Shown here piece after piece: positions 35,752 through 44,880 of a DNA stretch of 64,000 nucleotides. Position 1 is the first letter of the stretch; every line of letters begins with the position of its first letter. Source of the stretch: Pelosinus fermentans JBW45. Its GTDB lineage: Bacteria > Bacillota > Negativicutes > DSM-13327. Under the pieces are notes generated by a model that made no database searches, was not told the origin of the DNA, and saw only the letters and a program-made list of their open reading frames with translations. The DNA is taken from contig NZ_CP010978.1 in the NCBI RefSeq assembly GCF_000271665.2, positions 590,501 through 654,500 of the forward strand, given 5' to 3'. Made by a program: the position numbers and the translations under genes.

Positions 35752-37221
35752 TTGCGTTTGAGGCAAACAGATACACCTTTACTGGCTGCAATGCAGCATT
35801 ATGTAAAAGAGGAAGTGATTCCTTTTCATACTCCAGGGCATAAGCAAGGTAAAGGAATGCATCATGCATTAGAAAGTATAATAGGCAGAGGTACCCTAGC
35901 CTTGGATTTGGCTTTAATGGAAGAATTAGATGATTTTCACGAACCCTATGGCTGTATAAAGGATGCTCAGGAGCTGGCGGCACAGCTTTATGGTGCCGAT
36001 CATAGTTTTTTTGTTATCAATGGTACAACCGGCGGAATTTATGCAATGATATTAGCTGTTGCGGGTCCAGGAGAAAAAATTATTGTGCCGCGTAATGCTC
36101 ACCGTTCTATTATTGGTGGGATTATTTTAAGTGGGGCGATTCCAATCTTTATGCAGCCAGAAGTTGATAATGACTTAGGGCTGGCTATGGGAGTTACGCC
36201 AGAAACGGTAGAGAATACAGTGCTGCAGCACCCAGATGCTAAAGGAGTACTCATTATTAATCCTAATTATTATGGGGTTGCTGTAGATTTAAAAAAGATT
36301 GTAAATCTTGTTCATAAACATAACATGGTGGTACTGGTAGATGAAGCTCATGGTCCTCATCTGCGTTTTAGCAATCGTCTGCCAATACAAGCTTTGGATG
36401 CTGGGGCTGATATTTGTGCGCAGAGTACTCATAAGATTATTGGCGCATTGACCCAATGCTCCTTAGTTCATTGTCGGGAGGGGCGTATTCGCGTACCTCA
36501 TCTAAAAGCAATGCTGCAGTTGACTCAGTCTACCAGCCCTAACTACATTATGTTGGTATCCTTAGATGTAGCTCGTATGCAAATGGCTTTAGAAGGGCCG
36601 AAACTCATTGAACGATCCATTGACTTAGCCAATTGGACAAGGCAGGAAATTAATAAAATACCTGGTTTATATTGTTTTGGTTCGGAGAAAAAGGGTGATC
36701 CGGGAATATTTGATTTAGATCCAACGAAAGTTACAGTTACGGTTAAAGGGCTGGGATTAACAGGCCCTGAGGCAGAGCGGATTTTGCGTCATCAATATAA
36801 AATACAAGTTGAGCTTTCTGATTTATATAATCTTCTTTTTTTAATTACCTTAGGGGATCGAGAACAAGAAGTGCATCTGTTGGTGGCAGCTCTTCGGGAT
36901 ATGGCAGAAAAATATGCAAAGTCTTATGACTTTTCCTTACTAGAACGCTGCATTAATGCACCTTATCCAGTAGCGCCTCAAGGTGTTTTATCTCCTCGTG
37001 AGGCTTTATTCGGCAACACCTGCATGGTACCTTTTGCTCATTCTGCAGGAATGATTTGTGCTGAAATTGTCACCTTTTATCCTCCTGGTATCCCTGTGGT
37101 ATGTCCGGGAGAACGGATAACTCAAGAAATTATCGATTATTGTCAACTGCTTCAGCAAAGTGGCATGCATGTGTCTGGACCAGAAGACTATACATTAAAA
37201 ACAATTAAAGTGGTGGATTAA
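35752..37221 (+). CDS. Orn/Lys/Arg decarboxylase-family PLP enzyme (YaaO-like)
   Basis: A 489-residue fold-type I enzyme. N-terminal PFHTPGHKQGKG motif, FFVINGTTGGIYAMILAVA near 85, VDEAHGPHLRF near 200 and the PLP lysine in QSTHKIIGALTQC near 227; a C-terminal domain with REALFGNTCMVPFAHSAGMI. The TTG start has AAAGGAGG 8 bases upstream. It begins the conserved block: yaaO-like gene then tmk with no gap. Family members decarboxylate arginine, lysine or ornithine; which one applies here is not readable. Confidence 0.88.
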   Translation: MRLRQTDTPLLAAMQHYVKEEVIPFHTPGHKQGKGMHHALESIIGRGTLALDLALMEELDDFHEPYGCIKDAQELAAQLYGADHSFFVINGTTGGIYAMILAVAGPGEKIIVPRNAHRSIIGGIILSGAIPIFMQPEVDNDLGLAMGVTPETVENTVLQHPDAKGVLIINPNYYGVAVDLKKIVNLVHKHNMVVLVDEAHGPHLRFSNRLPIQALDAGADICAQSTHKIIGALTQCSLVHCREGRIRVPHLKAMLQLTQSTSPNYIMLVSLDVARMQMALEGPKLIERSIDLANWTRQEINKIPGLYCFGSEKKGDPGIFDLDPTKVTVTVKGLGLTGPEAERILRHQYKIQVELSDLYNLLFLITLGDREQEVHLLVAALRDMAEKYAKSYDFSLLERCINAPYPVAPQGVLSPREALFGNTCMVPFAHSAGMICAEIVTFYPPGIPVVCPGERITQEIIDYCQLLQQSGMHVSGPEDYTLKTIKVVD

Positions 37222-37902
37222 ATGAATGGTAAATTAATTATTATTGAAGCCGGAGATGGCAGTGGCAAAGCAACACAGACAGAAAAACTATATCATCGTT
37301 TGAAAGAAGAAAAAAGAACAGTACGCAAAGTGAGCTTTCCGGACTATAAAAGTAGTTCGTCAGCACTAATAAAAATGTATCTTAATGGTGATTTTGGCAA
37401 TAGTCCTGATTCGGTAAACCCTTATGCTGCTTCCAGCTTCTATGCAATAGATCGTTATGCATCCTACAAGCAAGATTGGGGTGATTTTTATAAACAGGGT
37501 GGAATTATCATTGCCGATCGTTATACTACGTCCAATATGGTGCATCAAGCTGTAAAAATTCATGTACAGGAAGAAAAGGATGCTTTTTTAGATTGGCTCT
37601 GGGACTTAGAGTTTATAAAATTCGGTTTACCGATTCCAGATGGTGTGATTTTTCTAGATATGCCGCCAATGTATAGCAAAATTCTTAGGGAAGAACGTGC
37701 TAAAATTAACGGGCAGCAAACTCCTGATATCCATGAACGAGATGAGCAGTATTTAGAGAACTGCTATAGTAACTATTGTGCGATCGCCGATAAGTATAAT
37801 TGGTGTAAGATATCCTGCATTCATCATACACGATTAAAGACAGTGGACGAAATTCATGAAGACGTCTATCAATCGGTACAAAATATACTAGCAAGTACAT
37901 AA
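37222..37902 (+). CDS. tmk: Thymidylate kinase
   Basis: A 226-residue dTMP kinase-like protein. P-loop GDGSGKATQTEKLY near residue 10, the DRY motif in IIADRYTTSNMVHQ near 95 and a LID-like REERAKINGQQTPDIHE near 155. It starts directly after the preceding stop and corresponds to tmk in the Bacillus order yaaO-tmk. Sequence is somewhat diverged (IIEAGDGSGK rather than FEG.DGSGK), so a role on another nucleoside monophosphate cannot be excluded. Confidence 0.85.
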   Translation: MNGKLIIIEAGDGSGKATQTEKLYHRLKEEKRTVRKVSFPDYKSSSSALIKMYLNGDFGNSPDSVNPYAASSFYAIDRYASYKQDWGDFYKQGGIIIADRYTTSNMVHQAVKIHVQEEKDAFLDWLWDLEFIKFGLPIPDGVIFLDMPPMYSKILREERAKINGQQTPDIHERDEQYLENCYSNYCAIADKYNWCKISCIHHTRLKTVDEIHEDVYQSVQNILAST

Positions 37903-37909
37903 AATTTAT

Positions 37910-37936
37910 GAACCACAAAGGCACAATGCCGCAAAG
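37910..37936. repeat. Family A palindrome, truncated left arm
   Basis: GAACCACAAAGGCACAATGC breaks off inside the inner TGCCGC and is followed 7 bases later by a complete family B element. Confidence 0.8.
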
Positions 37937-37943
37937 AATAATT

Positions 37944-38029
37944 GAACCGCAGAGATGCAGAGTGCGCTGAGGGGGTTCTCTAACCCTATTAATTATCTTT
38001 TCTCTGTGCTCTCTGCGTCTCTGCGGTTC
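37944..38029. repeat. Family B palindrome
   Basis: GAACCGCAGAGATGCAGAG...CTGAG, a T-rich centre (taaccctatt), then CTCTGTGCTCTCTGCGTCTC and TGCGGTTC. It directly abuts a family A fragment. Confidence 0.9.
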
Positions 38030-38188
38030 GGTGATGTTTTAAAGAATGCGTAACTTCTTTCTGTTATATAATTATCTAAAAATTGCGTATATTAATGAAA
38101 ACATGCAGGATTATCGATAATATATGTACAATGTAATTACTATATCAAACATTTAGAAAATAATGGATTTTGCATGGGGGGAATTCGG

Positions 38189-38713
38189 ATGCTGATTGTT
38201 CTGCTTGGTCCAACTGGATCGGGAAAAAGCACGATAGAAAAGAAAATGGGACAGAGTGGAATGCATAGGCTGAGGTCCCACACTACTCGTCTTAAAAAAA
38301 CTGGTGAGTCTGAAGATGCCTATTATTTCGTCAAAAAAGAAGATTTCAAAAAAGTGGATTTAGTGGAAAGTGTGCTTTATAAAAATAGCTTTTTTGGACT
38401 GAGTCGGGAAGAAGTGGAAATTGCGAAAACCAAAGATTGTGTAGTTACTCTCGACTGGAATGGAGCTCAGCAAATTAAACATCGCATTCCATTTGCAGTT
38501 ACCGTATTTATTGATTGTCCCATGTATCAGCTGGAAAAACGCTTGCCAATTGAAATCGATAGTGAAAAACGCAAAAAAATTATGGCGCAGGTAGTATTAG
38601 ATTCTAAATGCGCTGCCAACTGTGATTATATTGTAAGGAATTATGATGGGCAATTGGATGAAGCTTGTGCTCAACTATTAGAAATTTGCCGTCAAAGTAA
38701 AAAAAGCGACTAA
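38189..38713 (+). CDS. Guanylate-kinase-like P-loop protein
   Basis: A 174-residue protein. P-loop LLGPTGSGKSTIEKKM near residue 5, then RLRSHTTRLKKTGESEDAYYF, which corresponds to the guanylate kinase S-TTR.PR.GE..G..Y.F motif but lacks the usual proline and glycine. The C-terminal half (NGAQQIKHRIPFAVTVFI) resembles a shortened kinase core. The ATG at 38189 has GGGGGGA about 8 bases upstream. It lies between tmk and yaaR, separated on both sides by palindromes. Probably a diverged nucleotide kinase; it should not be assumed to be the cell's main Gmk. Confidence 0.7.
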   Translation: MLIVLLGPTGSGKSTIEKKMGQSGMHRLRSHTTRLKKTGESEDAYYFVKKEDFKKVDLVESVLYKNSFFGLSREEVEIAKTKDCVVTLDWNGAQQIKHRIPFAVTVFIDCPMYQLEKRLPIEIDSEKRKKIMAQVVLDSKCAANCDYIVRNYDGQLDEACAQLLEICRQSKKSD

Positions 38714-38737
38714 TTAGAGTAACGGATGGTTAATATA

Positions 38738-38778
38738 AAAGGTAGGAACTATTAAATTATATAGTTTCTACCTTTTTT
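38738..38778 (+). terminator. Terminator of the kinase-like gene
   Basis: AAAGGTAGGAACTA (38738-38751) pairs with TAGTTTCTACCTTT (38762-38775), followed by T. Confidence 0.85.
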
Positions 38779-38795
38779 ACAAAAAATAATGACGT

Positions 38796-38876
38796 AACCG
38801 CAGAGGCACAGAGCGCGCTGAGAGGAATTTCTAATCCTATTTATTTTTTCTCTGTGCTCTCTGCATCTCTGCGGTT
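38796..38876. repeat. Family B palindrome
   Basis: AACCGCAGAGGCACAGAGCG, CGCTGAGAGGAATTTC, then TCTCTGTGCTCTCTGCATCT and CTGCGGTT. Complete copy between a terminator and the MATE gene. Confidence 0.9.
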
Positions 38877-38974
38877 AAAAAAGGTAGAAATTTTTTAAAA
38901 TGGAGACCATTATTTTATAATGGGGAAAGCTAGTGTTATAATGAACAGGATGAATTACAGAATTTGGAGGTACC

Positions 38975-40312
38975 ATGGACCGCGCGCATTCTTTAGGAGA
39001 AGAAAAGATATCAACTCTATTGTGGAGATTTTCCTTGCCGGCAATTACCGGGATGGTAGTTAATGCTTTTTATAATGTTATCGATAGTATATTTGTAGGG
39101 CGTGGCGTAGGTGAAATTGGTCTTACGGCAGTTACTATAGCCTTTCCAATTATGATTGTATTAATGGGCTTTGGGATGCTGGTAGGAGTAGGGGCTGCTG
39201 CAGTTGTTTCTTTGAGAATGGGAGAGAAGAAGCAGCAGCAAGCGGAAAAAATATTAGGGAACGCCTTTACTCTTTCCATGATATTATCGGTAGCTTTTAC
39301 GGGATCGGTCTTGTTGTTTCTAGATCCGATCTTAATGATGCTAGGCGCAGAGCCAGATGTGCTGCCTTATGCCAGAGAGTTTACTAGAATTATTGTCCTT
39401 GGCAGTCCATTTATGTATATTGGTTTTGGTTTGAATAATATAGTACGTGCTGAGGGCAATCCTCAAATGGCCATGTCTACTACACTCATCTCTGCAGGAT
39501 TAAATATTGTGTTAAACCCTTTGTTCATATTTACTTTCCACTTAGGAATTGGTGGGTCGGCCTTAGCAACAGTGCTATCCCAAGGGGTATCAGCAATATG
39601 GGTGTTAGTTTATTTTTTGCGGGGGAAAAGTGTATTAAGGCTGCGAACAAAGAATTTTTCCTTAGATAAAAAGATTGTTCGCAGTATTTTCGAGATTGGA
39701 ATGTCGCCTTTTTTAATGCAGATTGCTTCAAGTTTGACCACGGTTTTGTTTAATTATACGTTATTACGGTATAGTGGAGAATTGGCAGTCGCTTCCATTG
39801 GGATTATCAATCGAATGGGCATGCTCATGTTAATGCCCATTTTTGGGATTAGCCAAGGGCTTCAGCCAATCATTGGCTATAATTATGGAGCAGGGAATTA
39901 TGATCGGGTTAAGAAAGCTTTAAAAATAGCAATCGGTGCTGCAACTTTATTTTCCACAGTCGGCTTCTTACTCATTCAGATTTTTGATAAGCAGATTATT
40001 ATGCTGTTTAATGATAATCCTGAGTTGATTTTGTTAGGGTCTGAGGCAATGCGGATTAATTTGTGTATGCTTCCGGTCATTGGTTTTCAAATTATTGGTG
40101 CTAATTATTTTCAGGCAGTGGGTAAAGCCAGTTATGCCATTGTACTTAGTATGTCGCGGCAATTAATTATCTTAATTCCTTTAATATTGCTATTGCCAAG
40201 GCTGCTCGGTTTACATGGGGTTTGGCTGGCAAGTCCGATAGCAGATTTCTCGGCTGCTTTGTTAACTGGCATATTCTTATTCCGCGAGCTTCGTAAGTTG
40301 AGTCAAAAGTGA
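38975..40312 (+). CDS. MATE family efflux transporter
   Basis: A 445-residue multidrug/toxin extrusion protein with twelve hydrophobic spans in two homologous halves. Typical motifs include LPAITGMVVNAFYNVIDSIF near the N-terminus, GLNNIVRAEGNPQMAM near 155 and GISQGLQPIIGYNYGAGN near 295. GGAGG precedes the ATG. It exports cations or metabolites using sodium or proton gradients; substrates unknown. It is an insertion into the conserved tmk-yaaR order. Confidence 0.93.
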   Translation: MDRAHSLGEEKISTLLWRFSLPAITGMVVNAFYNVIDSIFVGRGVGEIGLTAVTIAFPIMIVLMGFGMLVGVGAAAVVSLRMGEKKQQQAEKILGNAFTLSMILSVAFTGSVLLFLDPILMMLGAEPDVLPYAREFTRIIVLGSPFMYIGFGLNNIVRAEGNPQMAMSTTLISAGLNIVLNPLFIFTFHLGIGGSALATVLSQGVSAIWVLVYFLRGKSVLRLRTKNFSLDKKIVRSIFEIGMSPFLMQIASSLTTVLFNYTLLRYSGELAVASIGIINRMGMLMLMPIFGISQGLQPIIGYNYGAGNYDRVKKALKIAIGAATLFSTVGFLLIQIFDKQIIMLFNDNPELILLGSEAMRINLCMLPVIGFQIIGANYFQAVGKASYAIVLSMSRQLIILIPLILLLPRLLGLHGVWLASPIADFSAALLTGIFLFRELRKLSQK

Positions 40313-40570
40313 TGGATATTTGGTACCGAAGTAAGATGAGTCACGTAAATATGTGAAAGATAATTTCTCAAGTTAAAAGCATAAATTGATTATTTGCTGG
40401 AAAACAATTATAATTTAGATGCAATCCTATGTTTGTCTAATGATGAAGTTCGTAAGCTCGGGTGATACTGATCAAATAGAGTTAGCACTCCAGCAAAGAG
40501 CAGATCTTTTCTTTATGAGAGTATTATAGTAAGGCTAGTATATATTATAGCTTGAAAGGCAGTGACCTAC

Positions 40571-41017
40571 ATGAAAATAAATAATTTAGGAGCTACCCAA
40601 ATACCTTCACTAGTGGAACGGGATGGGGGGAGCAAGGCGGAAAAATCCTTAAGTCATTTTTCCTCTGATTTACTTAAAAGCCAAGATGGGCAATCTCGCG
40701 AGAGATTAAATCAATTATTGGCGGAAATAGATAAACGCGGTAAGCGTTTAGGTGAAGTGCCAACCTATGCTGAACTCAAGAAATATCGGGAAGTCATAAG
40801 GCAATTTGTCGGTGAAGCTGTAGGACGTATGTATACATTGCAATCGCAGCAAGGGTGGGATCGCCATGGGAGGCAGAAGGTGTATACAATCATCAAAAAG
40901 GTAGATGCTACCTTAGATAGTCTGACAGAAGATGTACGCCTAGGAGAAGAACGTCAATTGGATATTCTGGCGAAACAAGATGCGATTCGTGGCATGCTAG
41001 TCGATCTGTATACATAG
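40571..41017 (+). CDS. YaaR family protein (DUF327)
   Basis: A 148-residue helical protein of the YaaR group, recognised by AELKKYREVIRQFVGEAVGR near 75 and by its place directly before holB, as in Bacillus. No membrane spans. The ATG at 40571 is preferred over the GTG at 40562, which sits too close to the GAAAGG site. Function not established. The 40313-40560 gap shows no strong structure. Confidence 0.85.
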   Translation: MKINNLGATQIPSLVERDGGSKAEKSLSHFSSDLLKSQDGQSRERLNQLLAEIDKRGKRLGEVPTYAELKKYREVIRQFVGEAVGRMYTLQSQQGWDRHGRQKVYTIIKKVDATLDSLTEDVRLGEERQLDILAKQDAIRGMLVDLYT

Positions 41018-41027
41018 AGGTGCAACG

Positions 41028-42017
41028 ATGAAGTGGACCGATATCATTGGGCATAAAGATCAGGTAACCATGCTGCGTCATATGGAGAGCAGCAGACGCA
41101 TGCCTCATGCTGTTTTATTTGCGGGACCTAAAGGCATTGGTAAAAACCTGGTGGCGAATGTCGTTGCCGCATCTTTATTATGCAGCGATCAAGAAGAGCG
41201 CCCTTGTGGTCGTTGCCATTCTTGTCAGCAAATATCCTATGGCAGTCATCCTGATTTTCTCCACATTGCCCCTGATGGGACCAATATTAAGATTGAACAA
41301 ATTCGAATGTTGCAGCAGGAATTGTCAATGGCATCTTTTAGTGGACAGCGTCGCGTCTGCATCATTGATGGTGCTGAGCTCATGACGACTCAAGCTGCCA
41401 ATAGTTTGCTAAAAGTTCTAGAAGACCCTCCTGGAGAAATTGTTTTTCTTTTATTAGCAGCGAATAAACAAATGCTGCTTACTACGATTATATCTCGATG
41501 CATGGTGATTGCTTTTCAGCCTTTAGCAGACGAGCTATTGGCTCAGGATTTAATGGCTAAAGGTTATTTGCCAGAAACATCGGAAGTAGCAGCCCGCTTA
41601 AGCAGCGGTCGAATGGGAATTGCTCTTGCTCTTTTGGAACCTGAAGGTCTTGCCCTGCGTAATCAGGCTCTGGAGATGATCCTAAAACTAATGGACTCCA
41701 AACTGGAAGCGGTCTGGCACTCAGCTGGAGTATTGGAAAAAATGGAACGTAATGATATTTTGGAATTTATAAAGTATGTAACTTATATCTTGCGTGATAT
41801 ACTATTGCTTGTTACTGGACAGGGTAAGCAATGGTTATTTAATATAGATGTTGCAGAAGAATTGTGTGAAGTAGCGGACATGTGGAGTGAAAGACGGCTA
41901 GTAACAGCCATTAGGGCAGTGGAGACAGCTAGACGGGCTCTGCTGGCCAATGCAAATACAAGGCTTACGAGTGAAGCGTTATTGATAAGAATATATGACT
42001 TAGCAAGGGAGGTTTGA
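41028..42017 (+). CDS. holB: DNA polymerase III subunit delta'
   Basis: A 329-residue clamp-loader subunit. P-loop-like GPKGIGKNLVANVVAASLLC near residue 26, zinc-binding cysteines in CSDQEERPCGRCHSCQQI near 50-63, ANSLLKVLEDPPGEIVFLLL near 125 and the SRC motif in TIISRCMVIAFQPL near 150. It loads the sliding clamp during replication. It overlaps the end of the next frame region and is followed at once by ricT, so the genes are co-transcribed. Confidence 0.95.
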   Translation: MKWTDIIGHKDQVTMLRHMESSRRMPHAVLFAGPKGIGKNLVANVVAASLLCSDQEERPCGRCHSCQQISYGSHPDFLHIAPDGTNIKIEQIRMLQQELSMASFSGQRRVCIIDGAELMTTQAANSLLKVLEDPPGEIVFLLLAANKQMLLTTIISRCMVIAFQPLADELLAQDLMAKGYLPETSEVAARLSSGRMGIALALLEPEGLALRNQALEMILKLMDSKLEAVWHSAGVLEKMERNDILEFIKYVTYILRDILLLVTGQGKQWLFNIDVAEELCEVADMWSERRLVTAIRAVETARRALLANANTRLTSEALLIRIYDLAREV

Positions 42018-42019
42018 AG

Positions 42020-42835
42020 GTGGAGACAGTAGTCGGAGTACGTTTTAAAAAAGCTGGCAAGGTATATTATTTTGCACCTGGTGAAATTGTCCTGGTGGCA
42101 GGAGATTTTGTAATTGTTGAAACTGCCAGAGGGTTAGAATATGGAGAAGTTGTTATTGGACCGCGTCAGGTAGGAGAGGATGCTATTGTAGCACCATTAA
42201 AAACCGTACAGCGTAAAGCCACTGCCGAAGATGGCGCTAAAGTGGAAGAAAATAGAGAAAAGCAAAAAGAAGCCTTCTCTACTTGTGAGCAGAAGATCAA
42301 AGCTCATAACTTAAATATGAAGTTAGTGGATGTAGAGTATACCTTTGATGTTAATAAAATAATTTTTTATTTCACGGCAGAAGGTCGTATTGATTTTAGG
42401 GATCTAGTAAAAGATTTGGCAGCTGTATTTCGTACTCGAATAGAACTTAGGCAAATTGGGGTTCGGGATGAAGCGAAAATGATGGGGGGAATTGGTTGCT
42501 GCGGCAGACCTTTGTGCTGCTCGACGTTTCTCGGAGATTTTGAACCGGTATCTATTAGAATGGCTAAAGATCAGAAGCTTTCATTGAATCCTACCAAAAT
42601 TTCTGGCATATGCGGGCGATTAATGTGCTGCTTAAAATATGAGAATGATTCCTATGCACCTTGCTGCAAGAAAATTCCTGCACCAGTGGTAGGGCGGGAA
42701 GTCATAACTGTAGATGGAGAAGGAAAAGTTACATTTGTAAATCAGGGGAAGAAGAATGCAACGATTCTGCTGACAAATGGTAATACTGTTATTATTCCAT
42801 GGGAAGAAGTAGTGGAAAAGGATATAAATGGGTAA
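42020..42835 (+). CDS. ricT: PSP1-domain regulator RicT (YaaT)
   Basis: A 271-residue protein starting METVVGVRFKKAGKVYYF, as YaaT does. The GTG at 42020 is chosen because AGGGAGG lies 7 bases upstream; a TTG at 42014 is too close. Cysteine-rich motifs CCGRPLCCSTF near 160 and CGRLMCCLKYEN near 200 fit the iron-sulphur cluster reported for the RicAFT complex, which promotes mRNA maturation by RNase Y and affects sporulation in Bacillus. It sits between holB and yabB. The neighbouring yabA gene of Bacillus is absent here. Confidence 0.93.
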   Translation: METVVGVRFKKAGKVYYFAPGEIVLVAGDFVIVETARGLEYGEVVIGPRQVGEDAIVAPLKTVQRKATAEDGAKVEENREKQKEAFSTCEQKIKAHNLNMKLVDVEYTFDVNKIIFYFTAEGRIDFRDLVKDLAAVFRTRIELRQIGVRDEAKMMGGIGCCGRPLCCSTFLGDFEPVSIRMAKDQKLSLNPTKISGICGRLMCCLKYENDSYAPCCKKIPAPVVGREVITVDGEGKVTFVNQGKKNATILLTNGNTVIIPWEEVVEKDING

Positions 42836-43577
42836 TCAAGTGATAATTGGCGTGGAAGAACGTATCGATGATTTGCTGATTGGTCAGTTGAAAGTGATTC
42901 AGCATGAAAAAGAATTTTGTTTTTCCTTAGATGCAATTTTATTATCTCATTTTGTCACCGTGAGGCCAGGTGCTAAGGCTGTGGATTTGGGAACAGGAAC
43001 AGGTGTGATTGCCCTTCTTCTAACGGCAAGGGGGGCGGATCATGTAACCGGCTTAGAATTAAGCCAGGCTATGGCGGATATGGCAGCACGCAGTGTTCTT
43101 TTGAATCAGTTGGATGAGAAAGTAAAGATTATACAAGGAGACTTGTGTAAGATAAAAGATATATTGCCCTCAGAAGGGTATGATTTGGTAGTGTCGAATC
43201 CTCCCTATCGTCCAGTGGGTGTTGGTTATATGAGTCCGAATGACAATGTGGCTAGAGCAAAGCATGAAGTTACAGCTACTCTGAAAGATGTGGTCGACGC
43301 TGCACGGTATTTGCTAAAATATCGTCGTGGGCGCTTCGCAATGGTTCACTTACCGGAACGTATGGCTGAGATTTTAACTGCGATGAGTCAAGCTGGTATT
43401 GAACCTAAGTTATTGCAGTTAGTATACAGCAGTATCGACAAAAAGCCTACCATGTTATTAGTAGAAGGGGTTAAAGGGGCAAATCCGGGTCTTACAATCT
43501 TGCCGCCTCTTGTCGTTTATAAGCCTGATGGCAGTTATAGTGATGAAATTGTAAAATATTACAAAGAATATCGATAA
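42828..43577 (+). CDS. tRNA1(Val) adenine-N6 methyltransferase-like protein (YabB)
   Basis: A 249-residue class I methyltransferase. SAM-binding motif VDLGTGTGVIALLLTARGAD near residue 45 and catalytic NPPY in LVVSNPPYRPVG near 125. The N-terminus (HEKEFCFSLDAILLSHFV) matches the TrmN6/YabB group, thought to methylate A37 of tRNA(Val). It overlaps the end of ricT by eight bases. AAAGGA precedes the ATG. Confidence 0.9.
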   Translation: MGNQVIIGVEERIDDLLIGQLKVIQHEKEFCFSLDAILLSHFVTVRPGAKAVDLGTGTGVIALLLTARGADHVTGLELSQAMADMAARSVLLNQLDEKVKIIQGDLCKIKDILPSEGYDLVVSNPPYRPVGVGYMSPNDNVARAKHEVTATLKDVVDAARYLLKYRRGRFAMVHLPERMAEILTAMSQAGIEPKLLQLVYSSIDKKPTMLLVEGVKGANPGLTILPPLVVYKPDGSYSDEIVKYYKEYR

Positions 43578-43604
43578 TAAAGTTATTAGTTTTAGAAATT
43601 ATAA

Positions 43605-43670
43605 AACAAAGCACAAAGGTCACACAAAGACTTTTTTACTATCATCTCTCTTTGTGTCCTTCGTGCTTTT
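43605..43670. repeat. Family A/C-like palindrome
   Basis: AAAGCACAAAGGTCACACAA facing CTTTGTGTCCTTCGTGCTTT. It carries CACAAAG units but no inner hairpin and no GAACC ends. Confidence 0.75.
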
Positions 43671-43719
43671 AAATATTTCATTTTTTTTGCTATACTGAGC
43701 AATTTATAATTTTTTTTTA

Positions 43720-43761
43720 CCTTATCTATCTTTTCTCAGTGTTCTCTGTGCCTCTGTGGTT
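43720..43761. repeat. Family B palindrome, right half only
   Basis: TTATCTATCTTTTCTCAGTG then TTCTCTGTGCCTCTGTGGTT is the centre and right arm of family B. The left arm is missing. Confidence 0.7.
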
Positions 43762-43843
43762 TTTTTTTACTTTATATGTTTCAAAGAACGCATCAGCGTT
43801 TTTAAAAATGTGGTTAATGCCTTATAAAAAGGAAGTGGATGTA

Positions 43844-44698
43844 TTGCTGGAGAATGCTGGTGTCTTATATTTGTGTGCAACACCCATTGGAAATTTGGAA
43901 GATATGACGTATCGAGCGGTGCGCGTATTATGTGAAGTGGAAGTGATTGCTGCAGAAGATACGCGTCATACGAGGAAACTGCTCAGTCATTTTGATATTC
44001 ATACTCGGCTGATTAGTTATCATGAACATAATAAAGTGACGAGAGGACCGGAAATCATAGAGCGATTAATTACAGGAGAGAATGTAGCGGTAGTGAGTGA
44101 TGCTGGTTTACCGGGAATTTCTGATCCAGGATCTGACTTGGTGGAATTAGCGGTACAAGCAGGTATTCGGGTAGTGCCTCTGCCTGGTGCAAATGCAGCA
44201 TTGTCTGCACTTGTATCTTCTGGTTTAGATACAACCTTATTTTCTTTTCTTGGCTTTTTGCCCAAAAATAAAAAAAAACGGCGTGAATTATTGGCTAGTT
44301 TTGCAAACTCGTCTTATACAATGGTTTTTTACGAGTCACCGCATCGCATAAAACAGACATTGGCGGAGCTAAAGAGTGCTTTTGGGGATCGCCCAGCGGT
44401 GGCAGCTAGGGAATTGACTAAAAAATTCGAAGAGTTTATTCGTGGTACGATAGAAAGTTTAGTAACTCATTTCGCTGAAAATGATCCCAGAGGGGAGTTT
44501 ACCCTTATTGTGGGAGGTCGCAAAACCGATCAAAGTCTTGAAGCAGATACGGATGAACAGGAACAGCTTTCTGTTGAAGATGCTGTCATTGAATTAATGG
44601 AAACTGGTGTGGCTAAAAAAGATGCCATTAAAACCGTTGCCCAACAAAGAGGCTTACCAAAAAGAGAAGTTTATCAGGCAACCTTAGAAATAGAATAA
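43844..44698 (+). CDS. rsmI: 16S rRNA 2'-O-ribose C1402 methyltransferase
   Basis: A 284-residue tetrapyrrole-methylase-fold enzyme. ATPIGNLEDMTYRAVRVL near residue 12, AAEDTRHTRKLLSHF near 40, SDAGLPGISDPGSDLV near 85, GANAALSALVSSGL near 115 and FYESPHRI near 162 are diagnostic. The start is set at TTG 43844, 8 bases after AAGGAAG; the frame stays open far upstream only because it runs through a palindrome right arm. GTG 43835 is an alternative. Equivalent of Bacillus yabC in the conserved block. Confidence 0.93.
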   Translation: MLENAGVLYLCATPIGNLEDMTYRAVRVLCEVEVIAAEDTRHTRKLLSHFDIHTRLISYHEHNKVTRGPEIIERLITGENVAVVSDAGLPGISDPGSDLVELAVQAGIRVVPLPGANAALSALVSSGLDTTLFSFLGFLPKNKKKRRELLASFANSSYTMVFYESPHRIKQTLAELKSAFGDRPAVAARELTKKFEEFIRGTIESLVTHFAENDPRGEFTLIVGGRKTDQSLEADTDEQEQLSVEDAVIELMETGVAKKDAIKTVAQQRGLPKREVYQATLEIE

Positions 44699-44724
44699 AG
44701 TTCTGAAGAGAAGAAAGAATGATT

Positions 44725-44808
44725 GAACCGCAGAGGCGCAGAGCGCGCTGAGAGGATTTTTTTAACTCTATCTATTTTTTTCTCTGCGTCCTCTGCGTCT
44801 CTGCGGTT
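44725..44808. repeat. Family B palindrome
   Basis: GAACCGCAGAGGCGCAGAGC, GCGCTGAGAGG, T-rich centre, TCTCTGCGTCCTCTGCGTCT and CTGCGGTT. Complete copy. Confidence 0.92.
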
Positions 44809-44843
44809 AAAAAAGATAGAACCCTTTTTTGTTTTTTGGGCAA

Positions 44844-44874
44844 AAAAAAGAAGAGGTTATTTATAACCTCTTTA
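44844..44874 (-). terminator. Terminator of abrB
   Basis: On the minus strand AAAGAGGTTA pairs with TAACCTCTT around a short loop and is followed by a run of T (plus-strand A-run at 44844-44850). Confidence 0.85.
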
Positions 44875-44880
44875 AAATTC

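Noticed and set aside
40492-40510. TTAGCACTC resembling half of a CIRCE heat-shock operator
   Set aside because: The second arm GAGTGCTAA is not present at the required nine-base spacing, and the downstream gene (yaaR-like) is not a chaperone.
43739-43843. N-terminal extension of rsmI
   Set aside because: It translates a palindrome half and T-rich DNA; homologues begin shortly before the TPIGN motif.
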